DNA from: Silene latifolia
Lineage: Eukaryota; Streptophyta; Magnoliopsida; Caryophyllales; Caryophyllaceae
Assembly: GCF_048544455.1 (NCBI RefSeq)
Contig: NC_133538.1
Coordinates: forward strand, 452,117,311-452,181,310
Direction of reading: 5' to 3'
DNA: 64,000 bases
The position numbers and the translations under genes are program-made. Positions within the stretch are counted from its first letter, which is position 1. Every line of letters begins with the position of its first letter. The notes below the pieces were generated by a model. It had not been told where the DNA came from. It ran no database searches and was given only the letters and a program-made list of their open reading frames with translations. Below, piece by piece: positions 34,495 through 46,579 of this stretch.

Positions 34495-35784
34495 TGTAGA
34501 CACCTCAAAATGTCTACCTAGCCTTACGAGTACCCGATGATGAGGCTCATATTTAATGATTAAATGAAAATTGACAATGTTATAATTAAATGGCTCTTTA
34601 CACTTATTATCCGAGAAACCAGTAAAATGGCATAAAATCATCCGCAAGCCTTTGTTCCATTTTTCCAAGATTGACATCTTATTTTACATTCAGTCGTGCG
34701 TTTTTGTTAATGGGCCAATTATATTAAGGTAAACTACCTTATTAATCCATTGTTAAGTGAAGGCAATCTACCTTATAACTAATACTCATGTTTAATTTGT
34801 CCAACGAAGCCCAATTGCTAAGCAAATTCCAAATAGGTTACAAAGGGCAGACGTAATTCTTGAAAGATAAGATGAACATTGTGAGTTTACTTGTTCACAC
34901 GTGAGCCGGGTCATGAAAGAGGTTTAATATGAGTAGACTTAGTGTTGTCATATAAGTTCAAATGCATTATATTCGGGAAGAGGCAGGACAAGTTCAGAAG
35001 AACAATTTTATCATCTTAGATTCCAAATTCCACTTAAATTACAAACTTTAATTCACTATAAATAAAAGACGAGATTCACGACAGACAGAAGAACGGACGG
35101 AAACACACAGAAGGCCGAGATTCTAACATATACACACGACCAGATTCCACAAATTCCATACTCTTATACAAGTTAGCGTCTCAAATATATAATCCCAGTT
35201 TCAATTCAAACCATTCACATAAATCATCCCAGTTCAATATAAGCGCATAAGAGCCAATAATTAACGACAAAGTCGAAATTTATTAATAGTCAAACATCCA
35301 GATAGGCATGAGGGTACCGACATCAAATAAGTTTTTTCTTTACTCTTTCTTTTTCTTTAATTCTTTTCTTTTGTCTTTTATTCATTTTCTCTATTTTATT
35401 GTATTTACTAACCAAGTTTATTTGTCCTTGTCTCAAATTTATATCGTCTTATGTATAAAATTGTATAATTAACCTTTTTCATTGTTAGTTTCGTCAAATA
35501 TATAATATTATAAATAAATAGTAGAGGCCATCAGTTTGATGGGCGATCCGGGTGCCTAACACCTTCCCTGATCGTACCTTTTACTCCTGAATCCGCAATA
35601 TTTGGTTCAGGCCGGAGTGACGGATCAGTCCCCATTCCAGGGATCAAAAGGGGCATTTTCCGTTAACTTTATTTTTGTATGTTTTTTTATAAAACCTACT
35701 GGCGACTCCACTTATTTACTTATATTTACTTAAAGTTAACGGAAAAGGCCCCTTTTGATCCCTGGAATGGGGACTGATCCGTCA
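34495..35784. mobile_element. TG...CA insert with tRNA-primer-like site and fold-back end (Ogre/Tat-like LTR derivative)
   Basis: The insert starts TGTAGACACCTC and ends GATCCGTCA and is flanked by CCTAG at 34490-34494 and 35785-35789. Near the right end it contains CTACTGGCGACTCCACT (about 35697-35713), similar to the Arg-tRNA primer site of Ogre/Tat Gypsy elements. On both sides of that site lie the arms of a 54-bp inverted repeat. The insert therefore looks like one LTR plus primer site plus an inverted copy of the LTR end, not a plain solo LTR. No coding content. Confidence 0.75.
35618..35784. repeat. 54-bp inverted repeat around the primer-like site
   Basis: Left arm 35618-35671 (starting TGACGGATCAGTCCCC) and right arm 35731-35784 (ending GGGGACTGATCCGTCA) are reverse complements with a single mismatch. 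The loop is 59 bases and contains the TGGCGACTCC motif. Confidence 0.95.
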
Positions 35785-36184
35785 CCTAGGCATTTGTTGA
35801 CTTGTGAATTATGGGCTTGACTTTGCATTTGTAATTCTTCAAATTAATCCATCATTTTATCCATGCAAGTCCATGCACATCTTCCATGTTGGTCCATCAT
35901 CTCTTCTTTAGCTTAGCTCATGCTTCTAGTATTTGTACTTGAGTAGAATTGGGCTCATTTTAGCTCATTTTCCTACAAAACATGAGAAAACATACAAATG
36001 GAACTAGAAAGCAAATATTAGCTCATAAACACTAATTTTGTGCTTAATACATATAAAATGGAGCTAAATAATGGGGTAAATATGTATAAAATATGCCCTT
36101 ATCACCTTATTTCCAACCTTATCACGATTCACCAATGTAAATCCCATATTATCCTTTCGAACACCATTGTTGTTATCTACCCAC

Positions 36185-39116
36185 TTATATCGGAATCAGG
36201 TATTTTGAAATAATGTAATCTAATTCCAATATTTCTTGAATTACACCATAATATTCCATTTTTCCCCAAATAATAGGATGTTTATCTTTTGAACTAGCAA
36301 AGTACATCGCCTCAAATTTAGAACAAACAGAACTATTTTGCATTGTGCTCAACTCATCTTGCGCACGGGTGTAAAAAGTATATCTATTAATGGCAAAACA
36401 ACTATAAAAGGTTGCTCTCGCATTTGGACCTAAGCCGAAACGTAGTAACCTAGGAGATATGTCATCACCATAATGATTCTTATAATCTAAAACAATATTC
36501 GTAAACCACTCTCCAAATCTCTTGTTATGCTCGCTTACAATCCACATCTCGCTCTTGGTTGGGTAAACGTCTTTGAGCTCATCTTGGTGCTGCTAAATAT
36601 AAGGTTGCACCTCATCCTCGTTGTGAAGCACGTACGTATGTGATAAATGCAACATGTCACGTGTCACAATTTTTTCAACATGATCCCTAATGCCTTTTCT
36701 CGCCATCCAGTCACTATGGCGATTCTTAGGAACTCCAATTAACTCGTCACTGGAGAGGTGCGCGTAACAATATGCAAGAGTTTCATCGATAATAACGCGC
36801 TCAGCAATACAACCTTCTGGCCGATACCGATTAGATGTGTAGTCCCTGTACACTTTCATCAATCTTTCGAAAGGATACTAGTATCTCAAGTACACGGGGC
36901 CAAGATACAAAATCTACCTAATTAAGTGAACAGTCATGTGTACCACGATAGTGAAGAACAAGGGTAAAAATACATTTCCAACTGACAAAGAGAGGTGACA
37001 ACGAGGTTTTTCAAAGACTCCACATCAGCAGGATCAATGATTTTCTCACAAATAGACTGGAAGAAGACACAAAATCTAGTTAAAGCATATCGTACCTTGT
37101 CGGGCAAAATGGACCGAATAGCCACAGGTAATAATTGTTGCATCAAAGTGTGACAGTCATGTAACTTTAACCCGATGAGTTTTAGGTCCTGCATCGACAC
37201 AAGGCTTCTTATATTCGATGAATAACCCTGTGGCACCTTAATTCCATTCAAGCATTCACAGAAATATTTTTTCTCATCCCGTGAAAGGGTAAAAGCTGCT
37301 GGCGGCAAAAATGTACGATTACCTCTCTTCTCTGGTGTCAACTCCGACCTAATACCCATCACTGTCATATATTCCCTAGCTGCTTTGTTATCTTTTGTTC
37401 TGCCGGGAACATTCAAGAGGGTGTTGGTGATATTATCACAGACATTTTTCTCAATGTGCATGAAATCGAGATAATGCCTGACCTCCAGGTCAGGCCAATA
37501 TGGAAGTTTATCAAAGAATATCGATCTTTTCTTATACCCACTGGTAGACAATTTAGAGCCCTTCTTCCCATATAATATCTCAATTTCCTTAACTTTCTTT
37601 ATAAACTTCATGCCTATTCAAAATCTTAGGACTCGCACGAGGCTCGGCGTACCCATTAAACGCCTTATGAAGCTTACGATAGGGATGATTACGGCATAAC
37701 CCCCTACGATTTCCCATGTACATATGCTTGCGAGAATGCTTCAAGTATTCTGATACAATATCCTCTCCACACAACGGGCAAGCCTCTTTCCAATGCACAG
37801 TATGTCCACAAAAGTCGCCATAAGCGGGATAGTCAGATATTGTACACAACAGCATTGCTCTCAAATTGAAAGTTTCATTCTTATATCCATCGAATACTTC
37901 TATCCCACAATCCTACAAAATTCGCAAATCATCTAGAAGAGGTTCCAAATAGACATCTATATTGTTTCCAGGTTGTTTAGAGCCAGAAATTAACAACGAG
38001 AACATCAAATACTTTCTTTTCATGCACACATGTGGAGGTAAGTTATAAATAGCCAACACTACTGGCCAAGTACTATATTGACTACTCATGTTTCCGTGTG
38101 GGTTCATTCCATCAATGAACAGCTCTAGACATAAGTTTCTAGGTTCATTGCCGAATCCGAGATACTTAGTGTCAATCGATTTCCATTGTATACCATCTGT
38201 CGGGTGTCTTAGCATTCCATCATTTATTCTTCCAGCTTTATGCCAAGTCATCATACTTGCATCTTCTCCATTCGTATAAATCCTTATGAATCTTGGTATT
38301 ATTGGAAAATACCACAACACCTTAGCCGGGATCCCTTCCTTATCCTTATAACTCCACTCAAAACAAACCGGACAGTTAGTTAAGTTTTGATATACTTTTC
38401 GGTACAATAGGCAGTCATTTGGACATGCATGTATTTTCTAATATTTCATACCCGCTCCTCTAATCAGTTTCCTAGCCTCATATGTTCTAACGGGAAGAAC
38501 ATTACTAGCTGGAAGCAAGTCGTTTATCAAGGCTAATAAACTGATGAAACACGTGTCACTCACCCCATTTGCCCCTTTGATAATATACAATTTCACCACA
38601 GCCGACATTTTAGTGTACTTAGAACCGGGGTACAGAGGCGCTTCACACTCTTGCAACTTCTCATACAGGTTGTTTAGGTCATCCAAATTAGTGTCATCAC
38701 CTATATCTTCAAAAGCATTCGACTCATCATCTTTCTCTTCATTCAACTTGTCGCCCGTATCAACACCAGCTTCGGATGTACTACCAATATCTGCTTCCAA
38801 CTCAACAAACTCGGCATCACTCAGCCTTTCGTATTCCGCACCTATCCCCTCATCATCGTCTTCTTCAAAACTATCCTCTTCCTCTAATGATTCCCCATGA
38901 AAAATCCAACGGGTATAGGATCGACTAAAACTATACTTTTCTAAATGAATTTTAACGTCCGGAAAGGCCATATACCTAATATTACCACGTCTTTCACGGC
39001 ATGGAATACTAGAAGAACCTTACAAATTTTTCAAAACTAATTCATAAAATTCAGTTAAACCATCCTTCTAGTTAGGGTCACTCTTATTTGCATCAGTCAT
39101 CCAAGTTCGAGCCATA
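36185..39116 (-). pseudogene. CACTA transposase (TNP2 type)
   Basis: The frame starts at an ATG at 39114-39116 (MARTWMTDANK). The N-terminal transposase-associated domain, ending YTRWIFHGE, is followed by an acidic linker. The TNP2 core (IHACPNDC, GIPAKVLWYFPIIPR, MTWHKAGR, GMNPHGNMSSQYSTWPVVLAIYNLPP) comes next, then KLHDCHTLMQQLLPVAIR of the DUF4218 region, RPEGCIAE, and a DUF4216-like end (HPIIWGKMEYYGVIQEI). Breaks include a TAG after MKY where Glu is usual, a TAG after LRIL where Trp is usual, and frameshifts near 37600, 36930 and 36570. Transposase cuts and moves the element in the nucleus; this copy is inactive. Confidence 0.85.
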
Positions 39117-39192
39117 TATCTACATTCATAAGATAATTAGAATAATCCTAAAACCATATCTAAATAAAGAGAAAGAACAGACAAAACGTAGG

Positions 39193-39624
39193 TTAAAGAA
39201 AGACATGCATAGACAATGAGAAAGAGACGATGACAACAGTGACGGAGATGACAGAGGAAAAACAAACAACTATTGAGGAAAAACAAACAAAAACAACTAT
39301 TGAATTATACCCATCAAACAAATAATCAGCAACATCAAACAAACCAAAACAAAAATATAAAATATTTAGAGATATACCTGATGATAAAGAGAAAGAGACG
39401 ATGAGAAAGAGATGACGAAAACGACGACAACAGTGACGGAGATGACAAAGCGACGGCGACGGAGAGTATCGACGGTGAGGGAGAGTGTTGACGGTGAGGG
39501 AGAGTGTGCGGTTGTTTGTGTGTTTGTGTTTCTGTTTGTGTTTGTGTGTGTTTGTATTTGTGTTTGTGTTCGTGTGATATTCTGGCGTTTGTTTTTGTTT
39601 TTCTATATATTGAATGTATTGACA
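39193..39624. other. Low-complexity flank of the CACTA coding region
   Basis: Contains GACGACGACAACAGTGACGGAGATGA-like duplications and a TGTTTGTGTTTGTG simple repeat (about 39505-39570). Open frames here follow from the repeats. No gene assigned. Confidence 0.5.
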
Positions 39625-40041
39625 ACGGTTTTGTATATTATTAAACGTTGACAATACTATTGACAACGGTTCTAACAAAGAAACCGTTTTTATTACTTTC
39701 ATTATTGACAACGGTTTTACTTATATATCCGTTGTTATTAGTATTGACAACGGTTGCATAAATTAACCGTTTTTATTATTTTTCACTAATTTGTGCCAAA
39801 ATAAAATAACAACATTATTATGTATTATGCGTTAAACCGTTTTTATTACTTCATTAATGACAACGGTTCTTATTTACCTAACCGTTGTTATAAGTAATTA
39901 CAACAGTTCTTTGTCTTGTAACCATTGTTATTACTTCTCACTGAATTCCGCGAAATAAAATAATCCCATTAACAACGTTATTACGTTTTTGCGTTAATAT
40001 GCGTTGTACAAGGGGCGTTGTTATTGCCTATATTTGTAGTA
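39625..40041. repeat. Subterminal repeats of the CACTA element
   Basis: At least six copies of a motif close to TTGACAACGGTT, some in pairs with AACCGTTTTTATTA, lie between about 39620 and 39920. Such repeats are the expected binding sites of the element's own DNA-binding protein. Confidence 0.8.
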
Positions 40042-40263
40042 GTATTTAATGGATATGCACAATCCATTTGTGTTGAAATTTTTGTTTCTAATTTGGCATA
40101 TTACTTGAATAAGAGGTTTTGAAAAAGAAAAGAAAAGAAAAATAGAAAAGAACAAAAATGTGAAAAGAAAAGAAATTCACTTGTTATGTATTTAAATTAT
40201 GTTTGATGAGAAAAAGTCGAGCAACACTCCTTACGCATCATTAAAGAAGTAGAAAAAGGCGTT

Positions 40264-40493
40264 ACAAAATAAAGTGGGCATTTGATGTTTTTCCAAGGTG
40301 AGTCGGGTTTACACAATTTTTGTTTGATTTTGGGAAACCAAATTCTTGTTAGGGTGTAGACGTTGCTCATTTGTTGCAATAAAGGGAGTATTTGATGTTT
40401 TTCCAAAGTGAGTCGGATTTATACAATTTTTGTTTGATTTTGGGAAACCAAATTCTTGTTAGGGCGTATACGTTGCTCATTTGTTGCAATAAA
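40264..40493. repeat. 110-bp tandem duplication
   Basis: Two copies of a unit starting TTTGATGTTTTTCCAA, at 40281 and 40391, differ by a few bases. It lies in non-coding DNA assigned to Athila-2. Confidence 0.9.
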
Positions 40494-41238
40494 GTCGGGA
40501 AAAAGGAATTTTGACAAGTCCTTAATATGAACTTCACATTATCCAAACGGTGCTTGCACCAATCCCGTTCCGACCTATCCCTAAGCCCCGTTACAACCCT
40601 TTGTTTCATTTTGTGTGCATTCTCCCTTTTTGCATCTCACATGGTCGTAGGATAGGATTACACATTAGATTGCTGGCACGTTTTATGAGTTGTAGTAGGA
40701 GAGTATTTTTGTTACATTTTGCACAAGAAAACAAATGTTCTTCAAATGTGTGATGTAACACCCCCATTTATTTAGGAGCCTTTAGCAAGACATTCCCAAA
40801 TAAATAGGACTGTTACCATCTCAGTTTCCCCAGGTAATGAATAACAAAGTACAACAAACCAAAGTACTTTAAATAAAAATTTAGCGATTACATGTTTATT
40901 ACAACTTAACCAAAATAAAACTTAATATAAATTAAAGTACAACTCGCAGCATAAAATAAATAAGTGATTAAACAATCTATGTGGTCTAGACTTCTAGGTA
41001 GACTGGCCAAGTCCTCACGCATTCCCATAAGCTCCCAAGTCAGCTAATCTTTAGTGCCTGTCAAATCTGCTCCCCATTATGGTTCATCACAGGTGTTCAC
41101 GAATACAATGTCAACCACGAGGTTGAATAGGAATAACCAACAACAATACAAGGTGAAATGATATGATATATATAATGCAAATACAACTGAGCTCATCATC
41201 CGAAACTCCCGTTCATCCCGTCAATCCCTGGCCCGGGA

Positions 41239-41322
41239 TATTCATCATTCCAACCGAAGTTAAAGTATTCACCATCCCAACTGAAGTTGAGGTATTCACC
41301 ATCCCAACCGAAGTGGAGGTAT
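41239..41322. repeat. 30-bp tandem repeat, about three copies
   Basis: The unit ATTCACCATCCCAACCGAAG and variants repeats three times in the U5-side part of the left LTR. Because 30 is a multiple of three it also gives a repeating peptide in one frame, which is unlikely to be meaningful. Confidence 0.88.
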
Positions 41323-41759
41323 TCAACTATACGCCATGCCAATATAAAATCATCTCAGACACGAGGCTGAGGTATCCAATGGAAATGAAATTCTAATATA
41401 AATAACTAAACAACAAATAATCCAACGATGTATAATCCACATCCATTAACCCATCCAATTTCACAAGACTTTTATAAATTCCACAACCAACAAAGATAAG
41501 ACGAGTTGAGTAGTTATCCTACCTTTTAAGCAAATCCAATTAACGCAGCTAAATCCGATTTAAAAGAATTCCTTCAACGAAACTGTCACCTAACAAATAT
41601 AATAACTATAATTACCATATAATCTAATTATATAAATTATAAAACAATTGAATTAATTAATTAATTATATTAATTATTACGTAAACTAGTAATTAAAACC
41701 CGTCTTAAAACCAAACCATGTACAAACCCGTGCTATCCCAGTACAAACACTAAATAACA

Positions 41760-43425
41760 CCCACCAGCCACGTCATACACCATAATATATTGATGTGTTA
41801 AATGTCATGTATAATGACAAACAACCACACCAAAATGCATCCTCATCAACACTCACGACAACACGCCCAAAACCACCCATCTAGCCACGACATCCTACTC
41901 TTCCTCAAGCTCCACCGTGAGCCACCGTCATCATCCACCCAGCCTCACACCAAAAGTCAGCTGCACCACCACAACCGGCTGCCAAAACGCAACACCAACA
42001 ATCTTCAAAACAACAACCCAACAATCCGAACTCGGAACCTAGCTACACAGTTTGACACCACCACAACCCAACTCAACCACCACCGACATCAGCCCAGCCA
42101 CCGTCCAAACACCTTCCCTAACCACCAAACACGACCACCATCTCACGGCCAACCCCATCGTGCCCTAACACCATACCCACAACACCACTCCAAACAACAA
42201 CACACAATGACTTATAACAACCCAACCAACCCGTTTAAGCAACCCAACCCGACACCCACCAAGACCTGCCACCGTCAACACCAAGAGCCACCACTGCCAG
42301 TCACCTTGCACCGGTCCTTTCATCAACCCCAGCCTCCATAAGTGGTCCTTAACCCCGTGCCCTAACAATCGACAGAAACAACAACCACAAACTCCAACAC
42401 CCTTAGCACAACCACCACCAAACGCCACCACTGGCCACCCTATTCCACCCACCAAGGTCGACTCACCACCATGGTACCAACCCTACCTCCGGACAGGTCT
42501 GGTTCAGACTATACGGTGGTCAATTTCATACAAAACCGTGTTTTTAACATTACAACACCCAGATTCGAATTCCGACCACCCACCGCCAAAGACAGCACCT
42601 TTAACCACCCCTGATCTCCCCCGACGGCCGACCCACCACCGGGAACCAACGCCCAACCCAGGTCTGGTCTAAGTTAGACGAACCAAAGGTCTAAACCGTG
42701 TGACATTCACGGTTGCAACAACCACAATAACCATTATTACGCCGGTCAACTACCCCATTCCCACCGGTCAACGATAGTCTAATGTGGGTCTAGCCACCCC
42801 CTGGTGGTCCACGGCCAAGATCACGGTCAAATCAAGTCAAACGGTGGTCTAATATGGCAATTACATACGTGAAGTTTACATTGAATTAATAATTACATAC
42901 GTGAAGTCACACATTAGGACGCAATAACTATCGAAAAAGAGAGTACCAAGGTGGGCGGGAGAACTCATGCTTGAAATTTCGTTTTCCGCCAAAATGAAAT
43001 TTCGTTTTCCGCCAAGTCCTAGGGTTTTTAACTCCTATCTCTCCGCCAGCCTCTAGCCGCATTCTTTCACTCACCTACCCTTTTACCATCTTCTTCATAA
43101 AGTAAATAGATCTCATCATTAACTCACCATTTTACCTCTTATCCACCTCTAGTATAATTTTATGTTCATTTTCTTTCTTTCACAACATGAGTTTCTTCAT
43201 CCCTTTATCAACTCAATAAAATACCTTCCATATGAACAAAGAGTAATTTCTATTTCTTCCAAAAATTTATAGTTCCGAATCAACACTAATTATTGAGTAC
43301 AATTCTCATTTGTTTCGAATTTGGTCATTTTAAAGGTTAGATCTTAAAAATTCTACCATTATTGCTACTGTTATCAAACGTTTGGTCTTATTGTTGGTCT
43401 ACTGATGATCTTCCATCTTAATTGT
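41760..43425. other. C/A-rich stretch, no gene assigned
   Basis: The plus strand is rich in CCA, CAC and ACC from about 41820 to 42850, giving long His/Pro/Thr-rich or Gly/Trp-rich frames that look compositional. Around 42950-43100 two close copies of AAATTTCGTTTTCCGCCAA occur. This is probably part of the left LTR or an old insertion in it. Confidence 0.45.
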
Positions 43426-44067
43426 TAGAATGTGACTCGTATGTCGCATTGATATGTCGGAGTTTGATTACGGTGGGAAATAAACTTATGGAAGAAATAA
43501 AGAATTAAGATGGTACGTGAATAAAGAAGCGAAATTCGAGCAAGCAAATAGCGAGTCGCGCGTGTGTGATTGTTACTGAGTTCCATGCTCCTTTCTACGT
43601 GACTTTCCTTAATCATGGAAATTAGAAAGGTCAAAGGAATCTTTGGTTTCCTATTTTTAGTGTGGCTTTGGGTTTCACGTTACGTCTTTGCTTAAGCCTT
43701 TGTTTCTATAGTTTAGTTTATTTGATAAGTTTGTTTATTATATTATTTCCTAATTAGATTAATCTTTGTTAGTGTAACTTAATATATAAACTCTACCCTA
43801 ACCTAGTTATTTTTTAAGGAGAGATTTGTGAGGCAAACATTGAGATTTTTAAGAGGCAGATCTAGAAAAACTCTGTGCTCATCTTTTGTAATCTGTAATT
43901 CTCCCGACATAGTGAATTATTATCCCTCGCCCTGGTGGATGTAGCTATCGCATTGATAGTGAACCACGTTAAATCTTTGTGTCTTTTTATTTTTTCATCT
44001 ACTCCGTATCGCTTCCGTACAACAATTGGCACCAGAGCTTAGGTTTTTTGGATCAAGGGAGGAGAAG

Positions 44068-44710
44068 ATGGCAACTAACACTATAAGGATTGAGAAGTTC
44101 GACGGGAGGACTAGTTTTGCACTATGGCAGATAAAGATGAGGGCTTTGCTAAAGGAGTGGTGCATCTGGAAACCCTTGATGCCGGGTTTCTCCACGAAGG
44201 TGACGAAGACTGAAGCTTCGGCTGCGGGTGCTGAATCTAGGGTGACTGAGACGGAAGATCTTGCCTTGTTAACAATGGAGGAGAGGGCTCATTCATCGAT
44301 CTTGTTGATTTTTTCAGACGATGTCCTAACTGAGGTAGCCGATGAGTCGACTGCAATGGGGTTATGGCTGAAATTGGAGAGTTTGTACATGACAAAGTCG
44401 CTCACCAATAAGTTGTTGTTGAAACAACGTCTGTTCTCATTCAAGATGCAGATAGGTATGTCAATTCGTGATCATCTAGACAAATATAATACTATATTAC
44501 TAGATCTGCGTAATATAGATGTTAAGATTAAGGATGAAGATCTTTTTAATTCTCGCTGGTTTCTTTACCAAGTCGTATGGGAATTTTGTGGATTCTTTTG
44601 TTCTTGGTTATGAAACATTGACCCTAGAGGAAGTGAAGTCAGCACTTTGCACTAGGGAGTTGCGACAAAAAGCAACTGTTGACTTAGAAAACGGATCAGG
44701 GGTAGGTTAA
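44068..44710 (+). pseudogene. Copia gag (Tork-like)
   Basis: The start is the ATG at 44068 (MATNTIRIEKFDGRTSFALW), a typical Tork/Tnt1 gag beginning, followed by a helical core (LWLKLESLYMTKSLTNKLLL). A frameshift near 44555 moves the frame from the one ending at 44613 to the one covering 44519-44710 (FVLGYETLTLEEVKSALCTRELR), which then ends in a stop. The zinc knuckle (CYLCKEPGHKRPSC) lies downstream near 44808-44850, after the stop. Gag forms the particle; this copy is broken. Confidence 0.83.
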
Positions 44711-45542
44711 GTTGTTGATAATACTAAAAAGGGTGGAGTTCGGAAGAAAAAGGCTAAGGCTAATATTCCAGACACCAATACTGCTGATAATTCTGTTATC
44801 TGTTATCTATGTAAGGAACCCGGGCATAAAAGACCTAGTTGTCCTAAGTTGAAAGCTAAGTCTAATGCGGCTGTAGTTCAAAGTAAGAATTTGGAGTACG
44901 ATTCTGAGGTGGACTATGCACTTGTGGTTGATTCTGTTCGTCCTATTGATCGTTGGATTCTAGATTCGGGGTGTTCTTATCATATGTGTCCACACAAGAA
45001 TTGGTTTAATACTTATGAGTCCTTTAATGAGGGTCGCGTTGTTGTTGGTAACAATGCTACTTGTGAGGTAGTGGGTATTGGGTCAATCAAGGTGAAGACG
45101 GCTGAGGGTAAGAAGTGTACTTTGACTAATGTGAGACATGTTCCACTTTAGGAAGAATCTTATATCACTTAGTTTATTAAGTGATTTAGGATATGAGTTC
45201 CGAGTAAAGGGAGATTTTGTCTCATCACGAAGGGTTCTAGTTTGGTCTTTGAAAGGTGTCAAACAAAATTCCTTGTATGTATTGCAAGGTGAAACACTGA
45301 CTAATTTTGCAAGTTGTGCATCCGTGAATCACAAGAAGAAGACTAAGGTTTGGCATAAGCGGCTTGGTCGTCATATGGGTGATAGAGGGATACAACAATT
45401 GTGCAAGAGGGATCTTCTTAATGGTGTCAAGGTGAATAACCTTGAGTTTAATGAGCAGCGTGTGTTTGGTAAGAAACACAGATATAAATTTAGCAAGATT
45501 GCTCATAAAACAAAAGAAGTCCCTGACCCTTTGGGGTGCTGA
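44711..45542 (+). pseudogene. Copia protease and GAG-pre-integrase remnant, pol truncated
   Basis: The aspartic protease motif WILDSGCSYHMC lies near 44953-44988. The frame ends at 45151, and a second frame from 45138 continues with NLISLSLLSDLGYEF and the pre-integrase domain (VWHKRLGRHMGDRG). Coding sequence stops at about 45542, with no integrase core. The following 250 bases, with repeated GGACGCAGG/GGACGGCAG-like segments, lead to the 3' LTR. Confidence 0.8.
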
Positions 45543-46579
45543 GCTTAAGGTGGAGCATCCTTGAGCGGCCCGGTCTAGGGCTAAATGGACGCAGGCCTAG
45601 TCAAGGGCTTATTGGACGGCAGACCCAGTCCAGGGTATATTGGATGGTTATAGACTCAAGGTGGAGTCTATGGTGTTCTAGTGTGAGAGCTCAATTTGCT
45701 AGAACATGGCAGATATAAGTCTACCTGAGTGACTTGTATATTGGTCGAGTGATTTGAAAGTCGTTTGCTAAATGCGACTGTTCGAGTCAAGGTGGATAAT
45801 TTTTAGAATGTGACTCGTATGTCGCATTGATGTGTCGGAGTTTGATTACGGTGGGAAATAAACTTATGGAAGAAATAAAGAATTAAGATGGTACGTGAAT
45901 AAAGAAGCGAAATTCGAGCAAGCAAATAGCGAGTCGCGCGTGTGTGATTGTTACTGAGTTCCATGCTCCTTTCTACGTGACTTTCCTTAATCATGGAAAT
46001 TAGAAAGGTCAAAGGAATCTTTGGTTTCCTATTTTTAGTGTGGCTTTGGGTTTCACGTTACGTCTTTGCTTAAGCCTTTGTTTCTATAGTTTAGTTTATT
46101 TGATAAGTTTGTTTATTATATTATTTCCTAATTAGATTAATCTTTGTTAGGGTAGCTTAATATATAAACTCTACCCTAACCTAGTTATTTTTTAACGAGA
46201 GATTTGTGAGGCAAACATTGAGAGTTTTAAGAGGCAGATCTAGAAAAACTCTGTGCTCATCTTTTGTAATCTGTAATTCTCCCGACATAGTGAATTATTC
46301 TCCCTCGCCCTGGTGGATGTAGCTATCGCATTGATAGTGAACCACGTTAAATCTTTATGTCTTTTTATTTTTGCATCTACTCCGTATCGCTTCCGCACAA
46401 CACAAATAGTTTTGTTGTGCAAGGATATCAATAGTTCAAAGTATATATTTGTATATCAATAGTGTATATGCTAAATGTAATTTGGGTTATATTTAATCAA
46501 GTTAATCAATATCTTTAATTGAGGAGCTCAATACTTACTTAGGTCAAAATTGTGGGTTTATACATTACTTTCAGCCTTA

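Larger units (their letters stand above)
1..36104 (-). mobile_element. Athila-lineage Ty3/Gypsy retrotransposon (Athila-1), partial, host of several insertions
   Basis: The order on the minus strand is 5' LTR (33303-36104), Asp-tRNA primer site (33281-33297), gag, protease, reverse transcriptase, RNase H, integrase, spacer and the extra ORF. The 3' LTR is not in the window. Athila membership is supported by the primer site, by the GGGAGGCAACCC motif just after integrase (20681-20692, complement) and by an ATHILA ORF-1-like reading frame after pol. Five later insertions interrupt it. Its coding parts have several frameshifts and stops, so it is not autonomous. It appears to be inserted in the CACTA element to its right; the five bases after the LTR are CCTTA, and the matching copy lies outside the window. 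Confidence 0.85.
33303..36104 (-). repeat. 5' LTR of Athila-1, with nested insertion
   Basis: Bounded by TGATAGGCTTATC on the left and GCCCTTATCA on the right, with a nested insertion at 34495-35784. Without it the LTR is about 1.5 kb. Near 34317-34347 it has two CCCCGATCGGGG palindromes separated by a few bases. No ORF of note. Confidence 0.85.
36105..40041 (-). mobile_element. CACTA (En/Spm) DNA transposon, right part
   Basis: The right end near 40041 reads ATATTTGTAGTA, close to the complement of the CACTACAA terminus, with G to A at the outer base. Inside it lies a zone with many copies of GACAACGGTT and variants, the subterminal repeats expected for CACTA elements. The transposase is on the minus strand. 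The left part is cut at 36104 by the Athila-1 LTR, so the 5' part of the element (transposase 3' end) lies left of the window. Confidence 0.82.
43426..46402 (+). mobile_element. Ty1/Copia element with most of pol deleted (Tork-like)
   Basis: LTRs 43426-44024 and 45801-46402 are nearly identical (about 600 bp, start TGTTAGAATG; the right copy begins TT). A primer-like site ATTGGCACCAGAGC follows the left LTR at 44025-44038. A purine-rich CAAGGTGGATAATTT precedes the right LTR. Gag, protease and pre-integrase are present in plus orientation, but integrase core, RT and RNase H are missing. Flanking pentamers TTAAT and CAAAT do not match, so no target-site duplication is visible. Confidence 0.88.

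Noticed and set aside
39193..39711. 172-codon frame next to the CACTA transposase
   Set aside because: It is produced by TGTTTG and GACGA simple repeats and subterminal repeats.
41802..42341. 179-codon His/Pro/Thr-rich frame
   Set aside because: Composition follows from the CCA/CAC-rich DNA. No domain, and it sits within LTR-related sequence.
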